Shown: one piece after another, positions 38,001 to 47,160 of the stretch
Position numbering within the stretch: position 1 is the first letter of the stretch
Layout: every line of letters begins with the position of its first letter
Assembly (NCBI GenBank): GCA_949752735.1
Contig: OX457039.1
Coordinates: 31,256,813 to 31,320,812 of the forward strand
Reading direction: 5' to 3'
Source: Lumbricus terrestris
Lineage: Eukaryota; Annelida; Clitellata; Crassiclitellata; Lumbricidae
Length of the DNA: 64,000 bases
Notes under the pieces: model-generated
Seen by the model: the letters and a program-made list of their open reading frames with translations, nothing else
Told to the model about the DNA's origin: nothing
Databases searched by the model: none
Translations under genes and position numbers: made by a program

Positions 38001-38534
38001 CGATGCATCGTTGAGGATTGTGGGAAGGACCTGGTACTCAAAGACTTCCAGAATCTCCTTCCACGAATGGAAGAAACGTTCGATCCGGCGATACGGTCAT
38101 TCATGGCGACGTGCGATAAAGAGTTTGCCTACTGCACGACGCCCGACTGTCCGATGATCTACAGGAAGGGGAAGAAGGTGGGAGAGGAGTTTGTGTGCAG
38201 CGAGTGCCACGTCAGCATCTGTACGAAGTGCGATAACTCCTTTCATCCGGGCATGTCGTGTGAGACCTACTGCAGCTTCTTCGTTAAGGCGGACGACGAA
38301 ATCAAGACCTGGCTGATGGGCGATCCGGTGCGACGAGCCCTGTGTCCGAAGTGCGGCGTCGGAATCGAGAAGAACGAGGGCTGCAACCACGTGGAATGCA
38401 AGGCGTGCAAGGCTCACATCTGCTGGAAGTGCAAGAAGCACTTCACCGAAAGCAGCTCCTGCTACCAGCATCTCACTAAAAAGCATGGAGGATTTTACGA
38501 CGGTGGCGACGGCGGTTACGGTGCCGCTCTGTAG
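32019..38534 (+). CDS. DEAH-box RNA helicase fused to RING-IBR-RING E3 ubiquitin ligase (DEAH11/12-like)
   Basis: 2,171 residues in one uninterrupted frame. ATG 32019 is the first in frame after a stop at 31875. An acceptor-like TTCTTTGCTGCGCAG ends 27 bp before it, so a 5' UTR intron is likely. Residues 1-390 are disordered. Two similar alpha/beta units (~395-470, ~493-575) look RRM-like, and a charged helix follows (~590-700). Helicase motifs: GETGSGKST 725-733 (ATP), DEAH 822-825, SAT 854-856, QRKGRAGR 1020-1027, then HA2 and an OB-fold region (~1245-1320). An RRM-like unit lies near 1459-1530 and a KH-like segment near 1860-1930. The RBR runs from C1952, with RING1 CSVC, an IBR, and RING2 CPKCGVGIEKNEGC in which C2122 matches the catalytic cysteine of RBR ligases. 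Predicted role: ATP-driven RNA remodelling coupled to ubiquitin transfer; substrates unknown. Confidence 0.92.
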   Translation: MFSPEKLDIMDGLTGVRYFSNANRANFGQHPTLRIPIIKPARPKVTTPVTSVEKIDSASPSLLPVKTANTTHCSSTTPKESTVTKRFSGLVISSDSGTSRRDATGAIGAKSDGPLVGFEDAHVHNVGKEAQRITSSSASVEDDTVKNRFRITKNLAGRVENDVKVESTSVPSLPDSDGAFGKVAGKTTGNIVEPHGPDKPPYTKTVYWYSRTCKLKPSTYDEMERDCAVANLDTGGVQAAASAELHVPKRKDISEKHHAATVEHTACSSSKPHDFKTGYGVKSHDVKKSQDARTMSDANSTTQNVNPFNCANFDFKSVNSRNDTSPDVCLDAAAKVAPNVSTKSKRKPLTKIDGKANPNRFVAGAIFSDDGYTAANLPSKSHVLQTAPAISEITDDWQVVIKLHDTPKDMNKQTVSEYVADISAYKLTEMIVRITELDQSTGTIAVSVKCPTQELQTNFLDAVKQSGHSVCAKQKTSVGVSTNGGKCVEPPTIKLRVTMMICKGLEQEDIDKTVVIEYIKMVTGVTLASSDVERDGLSCAAADRCVYRITCVDKDAANTLTDSINEVSETTGMTAAPLTDNDLEIQGLWDEVFNRGREQVTLHHEKASEISAELNRIDSDNRDRGGRKRFIVLDEYERRRAREAPLRSKLQELNSQELEFAKYMDRLQLQIFDLKGGASLKRAVQRLRTEFKLEMDRFRSALPMYARKTSIVDTVRSNRVSIILGETGSGKSTQILQYLYEAGFTNEGLIVCTQPRKVAALSLARRVAEEMGCQVGQLVGYQVGMQSKRSEETKLLYVTDHILLNECLKDPLFSRYACLVIDEAHERSIYTDLLLGFIKRSLARRDALKVIITSATIDPKVFIKYFDGNPPVVEVSGRAFPVDVIYEKVDYGDEDYLKAAVDKSIWVHENNGPGDVLVFLTSPIETEKACKMIQNSSQRSVIALELNGRLQLEEQQKVFDPTPPGKRKIVFATNSAETSVTIPGIKYVIDTGKIREMNYDAKRNMSVLGLTLTTKSSADQRKGRAGRTDSGYCYRLYKADTYDKMRSNSVPEILRIHLGQALLKLLMLGIDDPRNFQFVESPKLEAIEEALSVLEELGAYSIEVGITEIGKKLSQIAVEPRLGKVALRGIEEGIGYEAMIIAAVCSAGGSVFFRGGSPDDKQASDRTKTKFCDEWGDMITGAMIFKEWEQLPLQSRGGWCKVNSINGKTMKVAKDSLKEILQTFQQDLKMIVGKKFSDDPKVNEKLARILLDCYPSQLARFLGHERIGYCLANNPKQTLRLHPSSSLLYMETPPTWVIYQQILNTSDIFMTNVTFVDESWIDERLSNGKLKINLDQLREEIICPDKFSGLGKQCIFKLLDKKAQALRDLEDGIKAGASSGESARLSIQLDTNRKSIVMYADRNIRQVANDKVQSFLDEVRNSLRDETIEERIRKTSNVRFVLGSGLQIKSILMPGEQRQLAIFCSQTQTCRMEEVCEVLQKYGEIESSMVNRQQNSPVFGYVTFKNAADAEAAFKYRSSLNGFRVEISLKDTSGVSKSRSANFSVKVEVCRRPLTGFGYVQFHSDAVVNRVLDKTDSVNISTKIGQNRIVEATVQVSENRKNYDQIRLNDIPDWATPNMIRCALEEVVGRLKPGQDMLNVVLVRKPAPPPNASQRIFQMFRGQIMQELIGSEEFSARDFEVQMNEPKDKDFTMSAYLRFEDPDKAADAADLLDGLSFLSQEIEARLDLKASFIVSDKVYGTCKKDVEDEIDRLNRASSSGVVQIRMERRKNGSYLIQVETSELEDLKEARARLNELIYGHRVDMDSSKYAQLKTEAAMRKRDDIQKRARVRIRLDDRQEVVFIYGQRESVEKAKRLLDEYLSQTKANVTKEICLRDGGYPRGIMKTLVGQYGSNLEKLKSMCCAFSLELNLKRRAIRFHGTQESYEQLKKLIEERASQIPGPRIEAEPAPDCSVCLINIDYDDCYVLEFCGHYYCNECARNLVGNGLSNNTIPLRCIVEDCGKDLVLKDFQNLLPRMEETFDPAIRSFMATCDKEFAYCTTPDCPMIYRKGKKVGEEFVCSECHVSICTKCDNSFHPGMSCETYCSFFVKADDEIKTWLMGDPVRRALCPKCGVGIEKNEGCNHVECKACKAHICWKCKKHFTESSSCYQHLTKKHGGFYDGGDGGYGAAL

Positions 38535-39317
38535 ACAACGGATCGATTACCTGTGAAATTTCCTTTCATTGAAAGAGAAATCCGTGTTTGTAGGGCGAGT
38601 TTAGGTTGACATTCTGTGATAATTTAATAATTTAGTCAATCAAGGACGTTGTATTTGAGCGAGACTATAATAAGCAGCAATGTGATTCTGTATATGTCCA
38701 TGGCTGTTGTCCTAATTGTAAACTTAAGGATGGTCCATGCATAGTCATGATCTTTTGCTTCTCATGCATATTCAGCAACGTTGAGGCTTCGGTTTTATTT
38801 AGTCTCATCAGTTCATTCTTAACCAACTCAATGTCCTTATTCCCAGCATAGATTGCAACATATTTCAGTCGAAAATACGTTATTTTAAGGTACAAATATA
38901 ATTAAACAGAAGAAACGACCGTTTCTCAGTCAAATAATTATGTCAGATAATCTTGGTTTATTATTTTAACCGTTTGTTTGCTACACCTGATAATTACGGC
39001 TAGACCTTCTCTGAGAAATATCACCAAAGCTATAATACACAGTCTAGTGCAACTCCTCCACTGCTCGCACTTTACCAGTGCCAGTCCAAAGCCTGGATAC
39101 AGGAGGAGGGCGACACTATTGATCGTTGTTATCACAAGGTGTCGTTAAATTAGGACGACCAGTCCAATGTTATTCAAACTCAGAATTCAGAGGGAAATTC
39201 TCATTGTTCAGCCAAATATTGTTCCATTTGGATGATTCGCCCGACTTCTCGGTAAAACAGGGCTAAATTATTTTGTGCAGACACAGTACTGAAAGTTAGC
39301 ATAATCCAAGATTATTA
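38535..39317. other. 3' flank of the helicase gene
   Basis: Stop TAG at 38532-38534. No AATAAA occurs nearby; ATTAAA at 38901-38906 is a possible weaker poly(A) signal. A reverse-oriented copy of a short dispersed repeat lies at 39059-39149. Confidence 0.5.
39059..39149 (-). repeat. Dispersed repeat family A, copy 1 (minus)
   Basis: The reverse complement of this stretch (TTAACGACAC...CTCCTCCTGTATCCAGGC..GGACTGGCACTGG) matches copies at 40334-40432 and 56814-56914. The family shares TAACGACAC, a CTCCTC..TATCCAGGCTTGG core and CTGGCACTG. No ORF; probably a short nonautonomous element. Confidence 0.7.
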
Positions 39318-39325
39318 CTCTTAAT

Positions 39326-39895
39326 CATGGGCAGGGTTTAAAGTGGGTGGGAACGGCGTTCCCACTGCTCTCGAAATTCTTGGCTTGTGTTCCCACTGCT
39401 CATCATGATGGAACGCCAAAACACGTGCATTTAAATGAAATTCTTCATCAGCGTTCCCACTGCTCACACTCAGCGTTCCCACTGCTCACCCAAACCACTT
39501 TAACCACTGAGATTCATGGGCGCCCGCAGACATTTTTGCAGGAGGGGGCAAAACACGATGGTCACGGTTACATTTTTTTAGCAAGAGGTTGAAAGATGTA
39601 AAGCAGGAAATCATAGGCATGCATGGGTAGCTTTTTTTTATAGAGATCTCTTAATGCAAATTTATAAGTTCCACTTTATATATTTTTCCTTTTTACCGTG
39701 AATAGTTTCTTTTGTCCGAAGAAATTTGTTTAAAAAAAAGTAGTAGCTAAAAAGTAAGTTTCTGAAGTGACGCAGCAATGCCGCATAATGATTGAGCGAA
39801 TAATAAATTAAAAGCCCAAAAGGAGTAGTAGAATTTTTTCTCCCAATTTTCCAGGGGGCAAGTGCACCTCTTGCCCCTATGTGCGGGCGCCGATG
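39326..39895. mobile_element. Outer MITE with exact 8-bp target duplication, interrupted by a second element
   Basis: CTCTTAAT occurs at 39318-39325 and 39896-39903. The element's left end begins CATGGG and is then broken by another insertion; it resumes at 39515 as CATGGGCGCCCGCAGA. The right end inverted reads CATCGGCGCCCGCACA. Repeats GGGGGCAA/TTGCCCC lie inside each end. No transposase is encoded. Confidence 0.8.
39332..39512. mobile_element. Inner hAT-like MITE nested in the outer element
   Basis: It starts CAGGGTTTAAAGTGG, and inverted from the right side reads CAGTGGTTAAAGTGG. The two flanks share TCATGGG/TTCATGGG (one mismatch within 8), as expected of an aged target duplication derived from the outer element's end. 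The interior has several copies of GTTCCCACTGCTC. Its TIR resembles that of the element at 57438. Confidence 0.65.
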
Positions 39896-40333
39896 CTCTT
39901 AATTGGCGCAGTGGGACTTAGGATATCCACCAGTTCATAAATGTGAAGCTCTCGATCACATACGATTCACAATAACTCATTTGCAAATGCAATTGCTTGC
40001 TACTGCATGTCCTTAATCAGAGGCATCAAAAAATCAGGAGCAATTCGCAATGTGATCCTATATTAACCCACAAAGCAACGAGAACCAACAGAGAAGCAAC
40101 GCATGCAGTGCTATTCAGGAACCTGAAATTTCCTAAACGTCAAAGCATTCACCTCTGATCAACATTTGCCTCTAATGGCCCCTTATTATGCCTTATGGCT
40201 TTATGAACGCCGACGCTATGGTACAATTATCGCAAGTTGCCACACCGATTCACACTGGGTCATGGCGCAGTTCTCTCCTGTAAGCCATGCCTTGCTAGGT
40301 CCGATCATACGTGCCCTCTTAAAGGTTCGTGGC

Positions 40334-40432
40334 TGTTTAACGACACTGTCTATCAAAGCTAATTAGTGTCGCACTCCTCCTCTATCCAGGCTTGGGTCTG
40401 GCACTGTCAGAGCACAAGCAGTGGCGGGAATT
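40334..40432 (+). repeat. Dispersed repeat family A, copy 2
   Basis: Same core as the copies at 39059 (inverted) and 56814: TTTAACGACACTG, ATTAGTGTCGC, then CTATCCAGGCTTGGG and CTGGCACTG, followed by CAGTGGCGG. Confidence 0.7.
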
Positions 40433-42339
40433 CCCTCTTAAGGCCCAAACCGTTGGTCCACAAAGGCTGGGTGTTCATTCCCAGCAGTAGCCCCTACAGT
40501 CGCCGGAGGGACCTGTGAACCATCAGTATCGTCTATCCAACGCACCCTACTCGACTCACTGGCAGGATATTATTGAATCTGAAACTCGTAAACCAGCCAC
40601 ATATAGGCTACCCAGTGGCCTATAGCCAGGAATTTATGATGGGAGAGTTGGGGTTTTTATGGAGTGGCCGGATTCTCTTCCTGACCCCAACCCAACAGTA
40701 TTTCATTAAATTAAAAGGGAATCAAGTAAGAAACGGAATAAAGTAAGAAACATAAAAACAGTTGTTACTACAAGCAATTGTTTTGTTTTTCTTATTTAAG
40801 TGGATAAATAACCTTTTTAAAAACTTTTTTAAACCAATAAGGGATTTAACCCCGAAACCCTCCTATCTACGCTACTGCATAGGCTATACCAACTCCTTGT
40901 TCAATGAGCAAGTGCTCCTACACATGCCTTTGAAAATAATTGGTTGCAGGAAGACGATTCAAAGACTTTTACTGTGTTGAGTCTTTGATGTAGCGAGGAC
41001 CTGCCGACCAATACAATTATGCTATCGCAAGATGGATGCACCGGAAAGTCTACGTCCCAAGTGGAGTCAGGAACATCCGAGAACATCCGAGAAACGCAAC
41101 GCTACTCAAACTCGGAGGCCCGGGACCGGTTTGAGAGTGCTGAAGTACTGAAAAAATTGTACCATATAGGCTATACGAATTGCAGCCCCCTTCCAGCAAT
41201 ACACGTTCTGAGTGGGTCTAGGGCCCAATGAAAATTTGTCACGCGTGTATGTATAGTTAGACAGTTCTAAGAATTGAAGTAGGAAACAAGAGCCAGGAAG
41301 TAAGACCATGGGGTTATGTGTGAAACTCGCCGTAAGGTGATTTAGGCGATGAATTCTGGACGGAAGTTGCTGTTACAAGATCTCGCAAAGTATGGGCAGC
41401 CTCTCTGCGTAGGAGTTTCCCACCCGCTATATCACCATTTGGTTTGGGGGCTTCCAAATCTAATAGAGTCCCCGGACATTTGTCTGCCTCGTCATAATCT
41501 GCTCTGCAACTGCAATTGTCATTATTTATCTAAGCTATTTTATAATCTTGCATGAAATTGACCAGAAAGATTGGTGAATGCGTCTATCTATACCCTATAG
41601 CAGTCATGTTTTTAAAGCGCAGGTTGGTCTACGTTAGGCCTTACGTGGTCTTCGGTTGGCACAATATGGGCCTAAGGAACGTGACAGTCAGAGGTCGTCG
41701 AAGTTTAACGCGTATGCATCCTGACCATAATGCAATTTGCATCAAACCCATCCGCTTTCGAAAGTAAAGTTATTTGTGAGTATTATGCTTCCATTTATCC
41801 CACGCTTTTTTATGCATCTTCTTGCAGAGGTAATACGATTCGACAAAATTCATTGGACAAACATCTGATTGGACAATCGAACTTTTAATTATTGATGTCT
41901 GGCTTTTCCAGATACAACAACGGTTATTGTTACTTTCTTGTTATCGAACGTGTCCTACGCTCTGCGGCGCGACTTGTTGGCCATAGGTTACCCAAATTTG
42001 GTCATGGCTATGAGGGATGTCTTGCATTGTCTCCATTTCCCGCAACGTATTGTCTACAGGGTAGGCCTATGTGCGTTATTTAGGCGGTACAATGAGAGAC
42101 TGACTCAACCTGATCTGCAAGAACTCTGTTCTTCCACCTTTGGAGTCCAGCGTCGATCTATACCCTTCGGTAAGCGGTCCAAGCTCAGCTTCCGGTTCTG
42201 ATTCCCCGCTCGCGGACTGCTATCCGACAGCGCCGTTCATACTCGGTCTCTGGCTCTGCAACCAGAAATGGCCTCCCTGTTATAACTGCGCCTTTGGCCC
42301 AGTGGCCACTCCATTCTGTTCCTGAAGGATCTCGAAACT

Positions 42340-42405
42340 GTCCCAATCAGCTGTTGTGGGGTCGGGAGCGCTTCTGAGTAGCTTACCTAAAGAAGTCGCT
42401 ATGTA
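42340..42405 (+). mobile_element. SINE-like relic
   Basis: GAGCGCTTCTGAGTAGC followed by GTCGCTATGTAAAAC parallels GAGCGCCTCTGAGTAGC...GGCGCTATAGAAATG of the SINE at 61440-61690. The tRNA-like head is not recognisable. Confidence 0.5.
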
Positions 42406-42919
42406 AAACTTCCTAAACGAAGAAATACTAGGCCTATTAGTTTAAGAAGTCATTGTCGTATTTCAAATCGGAAGGCCTATGTATAGGCTACTAAACTTTA
42501 GGCAATTAGGCTACTATGAAATCTTACGTAGGCCTATAGGCCTACCCCATGTACGGTAAGTTTAATGTGTATACATGCAGTAACAGTAAAATCTAGTCCA
42601 GAACGTTGAGAATACATGTAGTTAGCCTACTTCACTGACATCCTGTCCAAACGGCGTGCTAACTGTGATATATTGGGGTATATTTTAATAAATGCTTTGA
42701 ACATCGTGATATCATTATAGGTGCGGTAAAATTGTCTCTTGTTTAGTCGTTGTGCGGTTATTGCATAAAATTTCATTATAATTTCAATGAGCTATTAATA
42801 AAAGTCTATTATAATATTACCGCTGTGAATTTTTTGAAACTCTTTGTGAGGCCAGTACACTCCGTATAGCATTAGCCATGCCCGCGTGTACTCTATAGTT
42901 TACAGAACCAAGTATCACT

Positions 42920-43700
42920 CATCAGCAGCAGCAACCATGGGCTCAACGCCCGTAGGTCTGATGCCATCTTCAATATACGCTCTTCCATCGTCCTCTGTCC
43001 ATTGTCGTGTGGCTCATCTCTTGGAGCGACCGTCTGCCCCATCCGGTGATGTCGTCTAGTCACTCTCTACGGGGTCCTCCTCACCTATTTGTACCATCTA
43101 TTTGTCCGAACATTAGCGCTTTGATCTTTCTCTCGTCGCTTAGGCCATACCAGATGTGTCCAAACAAACCTAGTTTTCTCTGGATCAGTTTTTGCATTAT
43201 TTTTTTAAAGGTGTATTCGTCTGTGCAGCTCAGTGTTGCTAACTTTCTGTGTCTATGTTATCTTCAGAATTTTTCTATAGCACGTTCTTTCGAAGGCCGA
43301 TATCCTTTTGTTCCACATCCTTTGTTATCACCCAAGCCTCACAGCCGTACAGCATACGACTGAAGACACACGTCTGCAAGACTGCAACGCCCTCATTTTT
43401 GTTTCCGTCTTTATAGACTTGCTTTTTCAGATTTTGTCCATCGCTTTCAACGTTGTTGTCGCCTTTGCTATTCTAGCCAATATATTTCTTTCCTGCTGTT
43501 CAGATCGTATGTCATGTTGCTCCCAAGGTATGTGAACTTATCAACGCTCTCCAGTTGGTTCCACCTATGACTATATCTTCTTTGCAGGATCCTTCTCACC
43601 AAACACTTGTTTCGTTTTTTCCCCAAAGTTCATGATGAGACCATACTCTTCACTTCATCATTCAGAATCCGTGCTGTGTGTGATCGGCGAAGAACTAATT
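42920..43700 (-). mobile_element. Non-LTR retrotransposon (LINE) fragment, degenerate
   Basis: On the minus strand, 43391-43330 translates to VLQTCVFSRMLYGCEAWVITK, close to the LxYGxExW motif found just after the RT domain in many LINEs. The minus-strand sequence nearer 43000 has the RRGP..DDI..W-type ending, with broken frames. It abuts the left end of LTR element 2. It is longer than, and diverged from, the fragment at 6200-6590. Confidence 0.65.
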
Positions 43701-43743
43701 AAGTAGGTCTGCATTAAAAGCAAATATTTTTAGGTGAGGAGCC

Positions 43744-44562
43744 TGTAGCGTATTAAATCGCTATTATCTATCAATCTAACTTGTCTAGTATTAAGTGTTA
43801 ATTGTAGGTAGAAGTTAAGTCAGACAATGTAGTGGCGTTGATTTAATTAGTTAATTAATTGGCGTTGTTAGAAGAATTAATATTTAGTAATACGATCAGC
43901 AAACGAAACCACAGAAGCGCTAAAGAAGTGCAGCGAGACTGATAAGCGTTGGTCGCTATTGGAGACTATAGCAACAAAAACAACGTAACGACGCGTAAGC
44001 CAATTAAAACGCAGTCTAACTGATTAAACACACGTCATCGACAGAAACGGTTGAAAGATCGATTTCTGCAGTTGGAGCTAATGGCGAAGGGTCATTTTGT
44101 TGCGGCAAATGAACTCTTAAGTGAAATTAGCGGCAGAATGATTGGTATGTGGCACCTTCGACGTTGAGAAGAAGGGTGGCCAACGGACGTTAAGTTTTCG
44201 AGACAGTTTTTGCGGTCGAGGTAAATTCTGGAACTTGGAGAACTATCGTCATTCGTGGGTGAAGAGTTTGCTCGAGGATTTTGAATTCTACGAACATTGG
44301 AGAGAGTCGTTGGAGATAATCACACGGTTGATTCAAACATTTATGATCACACGGTTGATCTGGACGTTAATGTGTACGCTGGAATTGTGACACATTTCAT
44401 CCATTCGAGTAAGAATACTGGCATTTGTGAATACAAAATATACTCCTTGGAATTTCGTTGTTCGGCCTGGACTGCGAAATATCTTCGGTATATATTATTC
44501 CACTGCATATTCGAGGACACTTGGTTGTCGAAATACAAGGATCGGAACTACGACGATTTACA
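43744..44562 (+). repeat. 5' LTR of element 2
   Basis: 819 bp from TGTAGCGTATTAAATCGC to GATTTACA. It differs from the 3' LTR at about one position I found (44127 G versus 50623 A, in CTCTTAAGTGAAATT). Similarity continues ~12 bases beyond CA into the putative primer-binding site, so the inner boundary carries a small uncertainty. Confidence 0.85.
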
Positions 44563-44567
44563 GAATT

Positions 44568-44585
44568 TGGCGGACGATGAACTAG
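44568..44585 (+). promoter_or_regulatory. Candidate primer-binding site of element 2
   Basis: TGGCGGACGATGAACTAG starts five bases after the LTR terminus. TGG can pair with a tRNA CCA end. I could not match the remainder to a tRNA. Confidence 0.4.
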
Positions 44586-45151
44586 AACGAATTCTACACT
44601 CAAGTGAAGCTAAGAAACATAATAAATCTAGTAATCAATCAACGCCAATAGGTAAATAGGAGACACTGCATAATTGTATTGTTTCTTTAATAGTAATCAA
44701 TATATTTTACATTTAAAAGAATTGGTTTCTCTTTGAACTGGCTATTTAAATGCAGTACATGTTTGATACCTGCTAAAATGAGCATATGCTAATAATAGGT
44801 GGCTACAAATGGGATGCTCGCGTCCGGGATATATAATTGACAATATTATTGTTAATTAAATTGAACTTTACTGACATTTATCTTGAAGAGACAAAACTGA
44901 TTAAAATGCAAAGTTATTTGAATGTTAAAGGACATCAGCGCAACGCTGACATTAATGCTTAATTAATACATCATTAGAGTCGGTGCGATAGTCTTATTGC
45001 GTAACATACACCAGAGATTGTATTACGTTAAGAGGGAGCACTAGTGTGACGCTTAATAATTTTAATAATTATTATAAGCGAGTGTGAAATTGTATAGCGC
45101 ATATTTGAGCGTTAAATTTATTACTACTTAACCAAAAGTGAGTAAGTAAGA

Positions 45152-46408
45152 ATGTCAATTGCGGAGTGGCAACAATGGATTGATATGGGACGTGCACAGT
45201 CGTTGGAAGGTGAAGAATTGAAGGAATTTGTCAGAGACAGACAGAACGAATTACGACAACAGAGGGCGGAGGAACGAGAAGAAGCGAAGGCTAATAGAGA
45301 GGCAGAATCAGTGCGTGAAGCGGCCAAGTTAGCTGATGCCAAAGCAGCCAGAGAGAATGAATTGGAGCTAGCGCGAGAAGCGACTAGGTTAGCCGAAACT
45401 AAAGCAGTTAGAGAAAAAGAAATAGAAATAGCGAGGATGGCTGACGCTAGACTGATACGCGAAGCAGAGATGAACGAGGCAAGGCTTACGCGAGAAGCAA
45501 ATGACGTCAGACTGGAAAGAGAAGCAACTGAGGCGAGGCTTGCAAGAGAAGCGAGTGAAGCTTTAGAGCATAAGAGACTCGAGATTCAAATGAGATTGAG
45601 AGAGATAGAATCGAGAGATGGACGAAACAGGGATGATGGAGATTCTTATATGACGATGGGTGACAACCACCAAGGAAACCAAAGTCATAAGGGAATGAAG
45701 AATATTAAATTCCCAATGTTTAACGAGGCAAAGGACTGTCTCGATGCGTATCTTCTTAGATTTGAGCGGACATGTACGACATACGAGATACCAAGAGATG
45801 TATGGTCACTGATGCTAGCGCGACATCTGGAGTCGAAAGCATTAGAAGTGTACCAGCGTTTGTCGGCTGAAGAAACACAAGACTACGATTGTTTAAAGAA
45901 GCATCTCCTGAAAAGATTCCAATTAACAGAAGGAGGGTATCGTAACAAGTTTAAGACTAGCAAGATGGAACAAGGAGAGACTCCTTCAAATTTCATTTAC
46001 AGATTGCAACGATACTTGCAGCAATGGTTGCTACAAGCAGGATTTGAGCAGACCTACGAAGGAATCGAGGATCTACTGCTAAAGGATCAATTTTTCCTCA
46101 CTTGTAGTAATGAGTTGAGGATGTTCATTAAAGAGAAAGGAAAAATGAGCTTAAAGGACACATTGACGTGTGCAGAATCTTACATTGAAGCTCATGGGTA
46201 CAGATATGCCGAGAATTCTGTGAAACCTCAAGGGAGATTCAATAATGACAGAGGTAATGGAAAGTCATTTGAAGAGAAGTCGAGAGAGAGATTCCAAGGA
46301 AATGTAAACAGAGGAAGAGTCGAAACGCGACAGAACAAAGAGACAAATCACAGTGGAAATGTGAATAGAGGATTTAGTAGAGATAGAGAGCAGCAGAACA
46401 CAAGATAA
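45152..46408 (+). CDS. gag: Gag of element 2 (SCAN-like capsid)
   Basis: ATG at 45152; 418 residues. Residues ~10-155 form a long charged coiled coil with repeated EA.R.AREA units. Residues ~180-360 are a capsid: FPMFNEAKDCLDAYLLRFER, then LESKALEVYQRLS, a LLKRFQLTEGGYRNKF stretch and FIYRLQRYLQQW. This is the pattern from which vertebrate SCAN domains are thought to derive (Gmr1-like gag origin of SCAN). The C-terminus is basic and Asn/Gly-rich. The zinc knuckle expected here lies beyond the stop in the -1 frame. Confidence 0.88.
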   Translation: MSIAEWQQWIDMGRAQSLEGEELKEFVRDRQNELRQQRAEEREEAKANREAESVREAAKLADAKAARENELELAREATRLAETKAVREKEIEIARMADARLIREAEMNEARLTREANDVRLEREATEARLAREASEALEHKRLEIQMRLREIESRDGRNRDDGDSYMTMGDNHQGNQSHKGMKNIKFPMFNEAKDCLDAYLLRFERTCTTYEIPRDVWSLMLARHLESKALEVYQRLSAEETQDYDCLKKHLLKRFQLTEGGYRNKFKTSKMEQGETPSNFIYRLQRYLQQWLLQAGFEQTYEGIEDLLLKDQFFLTCSNELRMFIKEKGKMSLKDTLTCAESYIEAHGYRYAENSVKPQGRFNNDRGNGKSFEEKSRERFQGNVNRGRVETRQNKETNHSGNVNRGFSRDREQQNTR

Positions 46409-47160
46409 CTTGTTTTGCGTGCGGAAAGGTAGGTCATAAAGAATTTGATTGTGTGCATAAAGCCAAAGGGTTTGTTAAACACACAGCTGCAGCCGTACAA
46501 ATTTACGAGAATAGGGCGTACAGGGCTGTACAGACGAATGAAAGCACGAAATCAAATGAAGTTGACAGAACAGTAGAACGCCAGGATAGGAAAGGTAAAG
46601 AAGAAGTATCGAAACACATGGCAGCAAGTACGGTAGTTACAGAACGGAAAGATGGTTGCATTGACATTGAAAGTATAGACGAATGTCAAGCGAAAGTCAA
46701 TGGAATTGACGCCAATTGTCTTTACGATTCTGGAGCGAGTACGTGTATTGTGAGGAGATCGCTGATCAGAGATAGTGATTTGACTGGGAAGGAAACGCAC
46801 TGCATCCTAGTTGATGGGAGTTTAAGGTGTTTTCCTACAGCCCATGTGAACATTGAGAGCGAGTATTTTACTGGTAAAGTTGAGGCAATGGTTATGGACG
46901 AACCAGTAAAGCCGATAATTATTGGACGCGTGAGAGGGTTAAAATATACAGTAACGAATGAGAACACGGATGAAAATATGATTAATTGTGATAAAGGAGA
47001 GAAAGTGGATGAGACGATTGTGAGTGAAAAACAAGAAAAAGTTGGGTATAAAGGTATACTCAAGAGAGTTGTGAATGCTAATTCACGTTGGCAAGATGCC
47101 AAGAAGACAGTAAGATTCGAGGGTGATGAAATGAGCACAGAGTATGATGACGTAATATAG
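46387..47160 (+). CDS. pro: Zinc knuckle plus aspartic protease of element 2
   Basis: The frame is open from 46387, overlaps gag by 22 bases and lies in the -1 frame relative to it. It begins with HKITCFACGKVGHKEFDC, a complete CCHC knuckle, and has the protease motif YDSGAST (DSG at 46726-46734) with a later IIIGRVRG. It has no ATG of its own near the start, so expression would need a -1 frameshift or this copy has lost a base. It ends at TAG 47158-47160, and the same frame continues without interruption into the integrase ORF. Confidence 0.8.
   Translation, partial: RAAEHKITCFACGKVGHKEFDCVHKAKGFVKHTAAAVQIYENRAYRAVQTNESTKSNEVDRTVERQDRKGKEEVSKHMAASTVVTERKDGCIDIESIDECQAKVNGIDANCLYDSGASTCIVRRSLIRDSDLTGKETHCILVDGSLRCFPTAHVNIESEYFTGKVEAMVMDEPVKPIIIGRVRGLKYTVTNENTDENMINCDKGEKVDETIVSEKQEKVGYKGILKRVVNANSRWQDAKKTVRFEGDEMSTEYDDVI

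Larger units (their letters stand above)
39904..42919. other. Noncoding stretch with repeat relics
   Basis: No gene seen. Contains dispersed repeat copy 2 (40334-40432) and a SINE-like relic (about 42340-42405). Short open frames here have no recognisable family features. Confidence 0.55.

Noticed and set aside
43744..44659. 82- and 120-codon ORFs in the element 2 LTR
   Set aside because: Preserved in both LTRs only because the LTRs are recent duplicates; no family resemblance.
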